A DNA stretch of 11,346 bases from Gammaproteobacteria bacterium (lineage in GTDB: Bacteria > Pseudomonadota > Gammaproteobacteria > Steroidobacterales > Rariloculaceae), in NCBI GenBank assembly GCA_004357505.1, contig SMWC01000110.1:1-11346 (forward strand). Reading direction: 5' to 3'. The translations under genes and the position numbers were made by a program. Below, piece after piece: positions 1 through 5,359 of the stretch. Every line of letters begins with the position of its first letter. Within the stretch, counting starts at the first letter, position 1. The notes under the pieces are model-generated. The model ran no database searches and was not told the origin of the DNA. It worked only from the letters and a program-made list of their open reading frames with translations.

Positions 1-57
1 GAACCTCCGGCCCCTGCCTCCCGAAGGCAGTGCTCTACCAGGCTGAGCTACACCCCG
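1..57 (-). tRNA. tRNA-Pro(CGG), 3' end cut off by the window edge
   Basis: Read on the minus strand from position 57, the sequence begins with the acceptor-stem half CGGGGTG. A D-arm (GCTC/GAGC) follows, then a perfect anticodon stem CTGCC/GGCAG around the 7-nt loop TTCGGGA, whose anticodon is CGG (positions 23-21). This decodes the proline codon CCG. The start of the T-arm (GGAGG then TTC) is the last part visible. The T-loop remainder and the 3' acceptor strand, about 20 nt, lie outside the window, so I cannot say whether CCA is encoded. The 5' end matches the usual CGGGGTGTAGC start of bacterial tRNA-Pro. Confidence 0.95.
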
Positions 58-65
58 ACAAAACC

Positions 66-95
66 ATTCTAGAACAGTGATTTAATCGGAAACAA
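66..95 (-). promoter_or_regulatory. Possible sigma70-type promoter for tRNA-Pro
   Basis: On the minus strand there is a TAGAAT box (positions 71-66, one mismatch to TATAAT). It lies 18 bp downstream of TTGTTT (95-90), which matches only the TTG of the -35 consensus. The box ends 8 nt before the tRNA 5' end, which would leave almost no leader for RNase P. That makes this placement uncertain; the surrounding AT-rich stretch could hold another promoter further upstream. Confidence 0.35.
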
Positions 96-153
96 GAGAA
101 TTTTGAATTAAGCTAGACGCCCCCTGAGCGAAACCTAGCAATCTTGACGATTG

Positions 154-963
154 TTACCCGCCGTCTTCCTCGAGAAAACTCTCGAACTCGCTGAAGTCCA
201 GGTAATCTCCCGAGCAGCTGATTTCGCTGAGCTCCCAATGGGGAGGCGCCAGGCGATAGTAAAGCGTCTCCGCGATCCACGGTTCGGCCAGAGCCACCGA
301 ATCCTCCATCGTGATATTGAGTTCCAGGTTCAGGTTGTCGATTCGGCGGAAAACTTCCGTGACGCGTAACTGGTCGCTGTGTTGATAACCGGAGCGATCG
401 AGCCATGTCCTCTCATCGATGCCGATCGTGGTCACCACGAACGTGGTGTCATCCTCCCAGTTACCCACCGAGTTCCCGAGCCACAACACGACCGGATCTT
501 CAGGATTAGGCCGACCGTCGATATAAACGCGACGAATCGTGTGATCGTATTCATAGAGCATGATCATTTCTTTGGCGGTGTACACGATCTCGAACGGATA
601 CGGATGGAAATAGACTCGCGGGACGCCTGGCGGATAGCATCGGGTGAGTACCGGATCGTTGGTTTCGGCAAGCGTGAACCCTCCGGCGTTCGAGTCCTTC
701 GATGTCGCGAAATGCGCTCGCCCCCAATCCGTCAGTTTAGGTGGCTCGGGTGTCCAGGTGGAGCCGCTGCGAAATGACCCTTCGCGCCCGATTCGTGTCC
801 AAACTCCGGAGAGGTCACGAACTGGTGCCGGTCCGTCTTCATGCGCTTGCAGATCCGTTGGTTGACCGGTGCCGAACTGCGCGACTCCCGTCCCCGAAAA
901 GCAGAGCATGGTAACCAATAAGAGAAGCGAATACGCTGCCCGGGTCATGTTATTACTCTTCAT
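154..963 (-). CDS. Secreted protein of the uncharacterised 'DLSGVW' family (copy 1)
   Basis: This encodes 269 residues from ATG at 963. An N-terminal signal peptide (about residues 1-29, hydrophobic core SLLLLVTMLCF) points to export to the periplasm. Motifs seen in order are DLSGVW (50-55), CYPPGVPR (109-116), RRVYIDGR (144-151), WLGNSVGNWEDDT (161-173), QHSDQLRVTEVFRR (194-207), EPW (227-229) and Cys250. Proteins with this motif series are common in environmental Proteobacteria, but I know of no established function. It is a diverged paralogue of the next gene upstream (1890-1078): CYPPGVPR pairs with CFAPGVPR, and NWEDDT with WWEDDT. It lies 114 bp downstream of that gene and is probably co-transcribed with it. 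The start is uncertain: ATG at 948 has a better-placed AAGAG, and both starts keep the signal peptide. The acidic C-terminus (ESFLEEDGG) is unlike the paralogue's. Confidence 0.8.
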   Translation of the reverse strand: MKSNNMTRAAYSLLLLVTMLCFSGTGVAQFGTGQPTDLQAHEDGPAPVRDLSGVWTRIGREGSFRSGSTWTPEPPKLTDWGRAHFATSKDSNAGGFTLAETNDPVLTRCYPPGVPRVYFHPYPFEIVYTAKEMIMLYEYDHTIRRVYIDGRPNPEDPVVLWLGNSVGNWEDDTTFVVTTIGIDERTWLDRSGYQHSDQLRVTEVFRRIDNLNLELNITMEDSVALAEPWIAETLYYRLAPPHWELSEISCSGDYLDFSEFESFLEEDGG

Positions 964-1033
964 CGATATCAAGTCTCGTTCACTGCCGACTGCGCAATCG
1001 CACTCTAGCTTGAGTCCGCGAGTCGTCCACCAG

Positions 1034-1049
1034 GGCGGCCGCCGCGGCC
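1034..1049. other. GC-rich palindrome between the two paralogous genes
   Basis: Positions 1034-1043 read GGCGGCCGCC, a perfect 10-nt palindrome. It overlaps a second inverted repeat at 1037-1049 (GGCCGC, one base, GCGGCC). In the minus-strand transcript it would sit in the 114-nt spacer after the stop at 1078 and could form a stable hairpin. No U-run follows, so it is not a standard Rho-independent terminator. It might be a processing or stabilising hairpin, or chance in GC-rich DNA. Confidence 0.35.
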
Positions 1050-1077
1050 AGGTTCAGAGGTCGATCGGCGTTGCCGT

Positions 1078-1890
1078 CTACCGCACGTTATCGTGGTGTG
1101 TATCGTCGACCATCTGGTCGAGGTCGCGTTCGATGCAGGGCGGCGCCTCGACGATCTCCTGATCGGTTAAGTGAGCAATCCGCGGCCGGAGCTGCCAGGG
1201 TTCCTGCAGGACTTCCGGATCGTAGGCTGTCGCGAGCCACTCGAGCGTTTCACCGTCCCGGCGGATTCTCTCGATGACGCGCAGGTTGGTCGTATGAAAT
1301 GATCCGTCGTCCGTCAGCCAAGTTTGATCGTTGAAATTGATCGATTCGACAACCAGCGTATCGTCTTCCCACCAGCCGATTGCATCGCCGAGAAAACCCG
1401 GTTCAACGTCGGTACGGTGCGGGCGCCCATCCACTGGGACGATGCGGAAGAAGTTTCCGGCGTAATCATCGTAGAGAAAAATGATTTCGTTAGGAGTCTG
1501 CACGATCTTGTCCGGAGGGCCGATGCGTGGCACACCGGGAGCGAAGCATCGCAGCACGGTGTCTTCTTGAACTTGACGCTCTTCCAGGTCTTTCACACTT
1601 GCGACGAATTCGGGTTGATACGTTGGCCGGTCGCCTCTTTGAGACGGTTGTGGGTTTTGAGCACAGCCTCTGACGCAAATAGACGCCCCGATCTGAACCG
1701 GTTTGACGAAGTCGATTCCGGCGCCGTTGTCCCACGTGCCGGACAAGTCGGGATGACCGTCGGACGCACGCGGCGTAACGGCATCATCGGCGGCAGTTGC
1801 CGTTGTGTGCAGCAGGAGAATCCACAGCGCCGCCGCCAAGGTACCGGCACCGCGTGAAGCCTTCGCCTGTGCATGTCTGAAATTATTCAT
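1078..1890 (-). CDS. Secreted protein of the uncharacterised 'DLSGTW' family (copy 2)
   Basis: This encodes 270 residues from ATG at 1890, chosen because GGAGA lies 6 nt upstream. A signal peptide (about 1-33, core LAAALWILLL, ending TATAA) predicts export. Motifs are HPDLSGTW (46-53), RCFAPGVPR (114-122), RIVPVDGRPH (149-158), FLGDAIGWWEDDTLVVES (166-183), FHTTNLRVIERIRR (198-211), PW (231-232) and Cys252. A CVRGC pair (Cys72, Cys76) is absent from the paralogue at 963-154 and could form a disulfide or metal site. The gene starts 39 bp after the DUF6152 gene stop, which suggests one operon. The function is unknown. The conserved W-x-x-DDT and DGR segments look like a folded beta-rich module, but no catalytic signature I recognise is present. 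Confidence 0.82.
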   Translation of the reverse strand: MNNFRHAQAKASRGAGTLAAALWILLLHTTATAADDAVTPRASDGHPDLSGTWDNGAGIDFVKPVQIGASICVRGCAQNPQPSQRGDRPTYQPEFVASVKDLEERQVQEDTVLRCFAPGVPRIGPPDKIVQTPNEIIFLYDDYAGNFFRIVPVDGRPHRTDVEPGFLGDAIGWWEDDTLVVESINFNDQTWLTDDGSFHTTNLRVIERIRRDGETLEWLATAYDPEVLQEPWQLRPRIAHLTDQEIVEAPPCIERDLDQMVDDTHHDNVR

Positions 1891-1896
1891 TTCGGT

Positions 1897-1901
1897 TCTC
1901 C
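1897..1901 (-). promoter_or_regulatory. Ribosome binding site fixing the start at 1890
   Basis: The minus strand reads GGAGA followed by a 6-nt spacer and ATG. A TTG start five codons further upstream (1905) is open in frame but would overlap this site, so ATG at 1890 is preferred. Confidence 0.7.
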
Positions 1902-1929
1902 GCAAGCCGCAGGTCTGAAATTGTGCGGA

Positions 1930-2316
1930 CTACACCTCGGCCAGCTGGTAGTAATGTCCGTCTGCATACGTGATCTTGAGAATATAGCCGAGAGTCTTAT
2001 TGCCATTGCGCGCGGTGTGTATGAGGACCGTGACGGGCTGACCGTCTCCGATCATCATGGCCTTAGTCAAACCGGCCTTGCGCAGCATCGCCGTCGGCAA
2101 TGCCTCCAAGTGCCAGGTCACTACGTTGCCGTCTTCGTCTGCGACGTCGAGGTAGATATAGCTATGCGGATTGATCCAATCCATGTCCATGATGATGCCG
2201 GTTAGCTCGATCGCGCTGTCCGCGTTGAATTGGGCCAACAACGAGTGATGCGCCAATGCCCACGGCGCCGACCAGAGCAGCGACAAAACACCGGCAGCTA
2301 AGCTCTTGTAATTCAT
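1930..2316 (-). CDS. DUF6152 family exported protein
   Basis: This encodes 128 residues from ATG at 2316, with GAGGA (2327-2323) 6 nt upstream. The signal peptide (about 1-22, ending WALA) would leave a mature protein beginning HHS. Family hallmarks are AHHSLLAQF (22-30), the ELTGII segment (37-42), the conserved WINPHSYIYLDV stretch (47-58), VVTWHLEALP (65-74) and GDGQPVTV (90-97). These fit DUF6152, a small periplasmic family of unknown function that in my recollection is often encoded next to 'DLSGVW' proteins, as here. The HH at the mature N-terminus plus His51 in NPH suggest possible metal binding, which is inference only. It is the first gene of a likely three-gene unit with the two genes downstream. 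Confidence 0.85.
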   Translation of the reverse strand: MNYKSLAAGVLSLLWSAPWALAHHSLLAQFNADSAIELTGIIMDMDWINPHSYIYLDVADEDGNVVTWHLEALPTAMLRKAGLTKAMMIGDGQPVTVLIHTARNGNKTLGYILKITYADGHYYQLAEV

Positions 2317-2360
2317 GGCATATCCTCGAGCTTTAGGCTAACACAAGAGGCATCGATCCT

Positions 2361-2377
2361 GCACCGTAATTCGGTGC
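2361..2377. other. Small perfect inverted repeat in the 2317-2416 intergenic gap
   Basis: GCACCG (2361-2366), the loop TAATT, and CGGTGC (2372-2377) form a perfect 6-bp stem. It lies between the MipA-family gene stop (2417) and the DUF6152 start (2316). No U-tract follows on the minus strand, so it does not meet the pattern of an intrinsic terminator. It could be an operator or a weak hairpin. I found no clear promoter boxes in this 100-bp gap. Confidence 0.4.
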
Positions 2378-2416
2378 GTTGGGTGCGGTGAGCAAGGTGA
2401 CGGCCGTCCGGCTAGC

Positions 2417-3283
2417 TCACAGCGACTTGCCGCGCCGCTCGCTCGTCCCGAGCGTCCAGATAAACGCGCCCTGCACACCGAGACCATAGTCGTCTTGAAA
2501 CAATGGGCTCTGGCGATTCTTCGCACCGTGATTGATCCAGAGTCTGGCGGAGCCGTCGAACTTAAGCCGCGCAGAGAGCTGACGGACGAAACCTACCCGG
2601 AATTCGGAGCCGATATAGCCTGAAGAGGCGTCGAAGCCGGGACGCTCCATCGTCGCGAACTGGGGCGCAACCTCGTAATAATAGTCCGCATAGTCTTCGC
2701 TGGCCCAGACCGATTTCCAGCGTAGCGTCCAGTCGTTGCGGGTACCGAACGCCTGGTCGAGCCGATATTCCAATTCCGGGTTAAACAGGATGCCGCGTCC
2801 GCTCGCATTCGAGCCATCGAAAGACACCGCGGCTCGCAATTGCAGCGCAAGTAGCAATTCGCCTTCCACAGCCGGGCGAGAATTGAGCTTGATTTCCAGC
2901 TCGGGACCGATCTCAAGCAGTAGATCCAGATCCGGCATGCCCTGCCGTACCGGGATGTCTTCGCTGTCCGCTCCAAAATTGACGTTGAAATTGATATCGA
3001 GATTGACGCGCGATCCGGCAAACACTCGTCCTTCGGCGATCTCGTCCAAGTCGTCACCGAAGTGCAAGCGGGATCCTCGATAGACCGGATACGGCAATGG
3101 TAGCAGCGTGAAGTTGTGGTCTGCGGCACCCGGGTAGACTGGCGAATAGCGGCCGAAAGCTGCGAAACGGAATTCCCACAGGGGCAACTCTTCGGCCGCT
3201 GGTGGTTGCGCGGCCGCGCTCTGGCTCGTGACTAGGATAACGGCCGTTAACGCTGCCTTGAAGTTCGATCTCGAGCGGCGCAT
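2417..3283 (-). CDS. MipA/OmpV family outer-membrane protein
   Basis: This encodes 288 residues from ATG at 3283, the first start that gives a normal signal peptide (about 1-26, RRSRSNFKAALTAVILV core, ending SAAAQ). The mature part begins with WEFRFAAFGRYSPVYPGAAD (36-55) and LPLPYPVYRG (61-70). This is the typical MipA/OmpV opening, in which a strand is followed by P-x-YPG and a YRG segment. Alternating polar/hydrophobic strands continue to GAFIWTLG (272-279), consistent with a beta-barrel. Family members sit in the outer membrane; E. coli MipA was described as a scaffold linking MltA and PBP1B, and OmpV-like members are porins or adhesins. An SERRGKSL tail follows the last strand, where barrels usually end on an aromatic residue. 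The gene lies 43 bp after the GGT-family gene and is probably co-transcribed. No clear Shine-Dalgarno precedes 3283; in-frame GTG codons at 3310 and 3367 are alternatives. Confidence 0.8.
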   Translation of the reverse strand: MRRSRSNFKAALTAVILVTSQSAAAQPPAAEELPLWEFRFAAFGRYSPVYPGAADHNFTLLPLPYPVYRGSRLHFGDDLDEIAEGRVFAGSRVNLDINFNVNFGADSEDIPVRQGMPDLDLLLEIGPELEIKLNSRPAVEGELLLALQLRAAVSFDGSNASGRGILFNPELEYRLDQAFGTRNDWTLRWKSVWASEDYADYYYEVAPQFATMERPGFDASSGYIGSEFRVGFVRQLSARLKFDGSARLWINHGAKNRQSPLFQDDYGLGVQGAFIWTLGTSERRGKSL

Positions 3284-3326
3284 TCGGATCAATGCGGACA
3301 GTGTGTCCACTCGACTAATTGGCACG

Positions 3327-5225
3327 TCAATAAGCCATCGCGTAACACTCGTGGCGCGGGTCCGCACCGGCGTTGCGGATCTGGGTGTTCAGATCGACCA
3401 TGACGATCGTCGCGCATCCCGACAGACCCAGTGGCGGCGCTTGAAAAACTTCATGGCCTCGAGACGCCAGGTCTCGCAGGATCGCGATCGGCACCGTTAT
3501 CTCGGCGTTGAGCCGGTTGAAGCCCGTGTCATGCGGCCAGAACGACGCGTAGAAGTGTAAGGTTTGAAATCGCGGCCATTCGATCGCTTCATGCAGGTTC
3601 GGGTACCAATCGTCCTTGAACTCGATGATATTCAGAAAAGTCTGCAATATGGTCTGTTCCTGATTATCGCCGCCTGGCGTACCGATGGCGAGAAACGGTT
3701 CGCCGTCATGCAGTACGAGAGTGGGCGTGAGCGAGTAACGCGGGCGTGAGCGTGGCCGCAATTGTGCGGCCCTGGTTTCGTCCAGCCAGAACTGCTCGCC
3801 GCGTACGCTCAATGCGATACCCGTCTCACCGAGAATAACCGAGCCACCAATCCAGCCACCGCTCGGGGTACTGTCGAATATGTTGCCGTCTTTGTCGATG
3901 ACGGCGATGTGAGTCGTGTCCTTCGAGGCGCCGGGGTAGTCGATGCCGGCAAGCAGCTGGCTGCCGTCGAGTACATCGATACCGGCGATCCAATATTCCC
4001 AGTCGTCTACTTCGTTATCGAACGGTAGCGGGTTCCCCGCGAGAAACGATGAAGACGCCCGCTGCATGTCGATCAACTGCGCGCGTTGCTTCGCGTACTC
4101 CTTGGATAGCAAGCCTGCAGCAGGGATATCAACGAAGTCGGGGTCGGCGTAATACGTATCACGATCCGCGTAGGCAAGCTTCATGGCTTCGATAATTACG
4201 TGTATGTAGTCGGCACTGTTATGCCCCATCGCTTGCAGGTCGAAGTTCTCGAGAATATTGAGCATCTGCAACAGCACGGGGCCCTGGCTGTTGAACGACT
4301 GCTTATAGACGGTATAGCCCTTGTAGGTCGTACTGGTCGGTTCTTCCACGCGCGCGTAAAAGTCGGCGAAGTCATCTGCTTCGAACGGTGCGTCATGCGC
4401 TTGAAGGAAGGCGAGCATTTCCTGCGCAATATCGCCTCTATAAAATCGATCGCGGGCTGCCGTTATTCCCGCTTCACGACTTCGAGTCGAGGCCTCCCGC
4501 TCGGCGGCGACCATTCGCTTCAGTGTGTTCGCGAGTGTCGGCAGGCGGATGATCTCACCAGCCTCATAGGGTAAGCCGTTCGGCTTCAGCCAATAGCGCC
4601 GATTGTCGGGCCACTGTGAGATGAAGCGTTGCTCCCGCTGCAGGGCTCGAGCCGTTCGCGGCAGCAACGCGAACCCGTTTTCGGCGTAGTCGATGGCACG
4701 CGCGGAGACGGCCTCGAAACTCATAGTCCCCCAGCGCTCGAGCACGGTCAGCGCACCATGGATTGCGCCAGGCACCACGGCCGGATCGAGTCCCGCACCA
4801 CTCAGATTTTTCTCCTCTGAGCGGTACCAATCGATCGTGGCGCCGCGTGGCGCCCAGCCCTGGCCGACAATCGATGTCACCTTGCCCTCATCGCTGGAAT
4901 AGACCAGCACCAAGGCTTCTCCGCCGAGGCTGTAGAGATGCTGCTGCACGACCGCGCCGACGAACAGGGCTGCGATACCGGCATCGAACGCGTTGCCGCC
5001 ACGGTGCAAGACCTCGAGCGCGGCGGCAGTCATTAGCGGGTGTCCGGCAGACACACCCGCGTTCGGCCCCATGACGGCTGGTCGCAGACCCTCGGGCACC
5101 ACCGTGACGCGATTCATAAGTGTTTCCTGTGCGGCGGTCGGTTCGAGCGTCATGCATGCGGCGAGGATCCCGCAGAGCGATGCCAGCAGGATCGTGGGTG
5201 AGACTGATCGTGGCGGTTTGGTCAT
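3327..5225 (-). CDS. Gamma-glutamyltransferase-family (GGT-like) Ntn hydrolase proenzyme
   Basis: This encodes 632 residues from ATG at 5225. The N-terminus (core PTILLASLCGILAAC, 10-24) ends in a plausible lipobox LAAC with Cys24, so it may be a lipoprotein; otherwise it is a periplasmic enzyme. The large-subunit region includes GGNAFDAGIAA (76-86) and LGGEA (100-104). The autoprocessing site is KDTTH, with Thr437 the predicted nucleophile and new N-terminus of a 196-residue small subunit, close to the 190 residues of E. coli GGT. The small subunit has GGWIGGSVI (456-464) and the oxyanion-type loop GTPGGD (515-520). Classical GGT residues are missing: the glutamate-binding Arg of the FRE motif is replaced in GQGWAPRGA (121-129), and the QMDD motif is not seen after GETGIAL. 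A GGT-like amidohydrolase or acylase (HpxW/YwrD-type) is therefore as likely as a true glutathione hydrolase. The Shine-Dalgarno is weak (AGG). Confidence 0.88.
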   Translation of the reverse strand: MTKPPRSVSPTILLASLCGILAACMTLEPTAAQETLMNRVTVVPEGLRPAVMGPNAGVSAGHPLMTAAALEVLHRGGNAFDAGIAALFVGAVVQQHLYSLGGEALVLVYSSDEGKVTSIVGQGWAPRGATIDWYRSEEKNLSGAGLDPAVVPGAIHGALTVLERWGTMSFEAVSARAIDYAENGFALLPRTARALQREQRFISQWPDNRRYWLKPNGLPYEAGEIIRLPTLANTLKRMVAAEREASTRSREAGITAARDRFYRGDIAQEMLAFLQAHDAPFEADDFADFYARVEEPTSTTYKGYTVYKQSFNSQGPVLLQMLNILENFDLQAMGHNSADYIHVIIEAMKLAYADRDTYYADPDFVDIPAAGLLSKEYAKQRAQLIDMQRASSSFLAGNPLPFDNEVDDWEYWIAGIDVLDGSQLLAGIDYPGASKDTTHIAVIDKDGNIFDSTPSGGWIGGSVILGETGIALSVRGEQFWLDETRAAQLRPRSRPRYSLTPTLVLHDGEPFLAIGTPGGDNQEQTILQTFLNIIEFKDDWYPNLHEAIEWPRFQTLHFYASFWPHDTGFNRLNAEITVPIAILRDLASRGHEVFQAPPLGLSGCATIVMVDLNTQIRNAGADPRHECYAMAY

Positions 5226-5232
5226 GGGCCTA

Positions 5233-5248
5233 TGTATGGTCTCATACA
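5233..5248. other. Inverted repeat just upstream of the GGT-like gene start
   Basis: TGTATG, the spacer GTCT, and CATACA form a perfect 6-bp inverted repeat 7 bp upstream of the ATG at 5225. It could be a hairpin close to the ribosome binding region or an operator half-site pair. It is short enough to be chance. Confidence 0.3.
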
Positions 5249-5258
5249 CTCGATCCCA

Positions 5259-5276
5259 ATTCTTAAGGATTCTTAA
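5259..5276. promoter_or_regulatory. 10-bp-period direct repeat ATTCTTAA in the divergent promoter region
   Basis: ATTCTTAA occurs at 5259-5266 and again at 5269-5276, separated by GG, so the repeat period is one helical turn. Tandem sites with this spacing are typical of OmpR/PhoB-family response regulators. The CTTAA(G/T) core resembles PmrA/QseB half-sites, which are usually spaced by 11 rather than 10 bp. The repeat sits between the GGT-like gene (5225, leftward) and the DUF5916 gene (5360, rightward), where it could control either or both. The function is inferred from position and pattern only. Confidence 0.4.
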
Positions 5277-5359
5277 TCTCAAGTCTGCCGGGGCTCTGGC
5301 ACAATACCTGGCTCGTTCGCATTCGCGAAGACATAGGCTAGGGACCGCCTGTTCGTCTT

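Noticed and set aside
1..57. tRNA-Pro as the integration site of a genomic island covering this window
   Set aside because: Islands usually integrate at the tRNA 3' end, which faces out of the window. The genes here lie on the 5' side, and no integrase or duplicated tRNA end is seen.
139..153. CAATC/GATTG hairpin directly after the stop of copy 1 as a terminator
   Set aside because: The stem is only 5 bp and AT-rich, and no run of U follows on the minus strand. A Rho-independent terminator is not supported.
3367..3367. Longer MipA/OmpV protein starting at GTG 3367 (316 residues)
   Set aside because: The extra 28 residues put a charged stretch before the signal peptide and overlap the end of the GGT-like gene. 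ATG at 3283 gives a normal signal peptide.
5297..5313. TGGCAC...TGGC resembling a sigma54 (-24/-12) promoter upstream of the DUF5916 gene
   Set aside because: The GG and GC elements are separated by 11 rather than 10 bases and the -12 box lacks the TTGC match, so it does not meet the strict sigma54 spacing.
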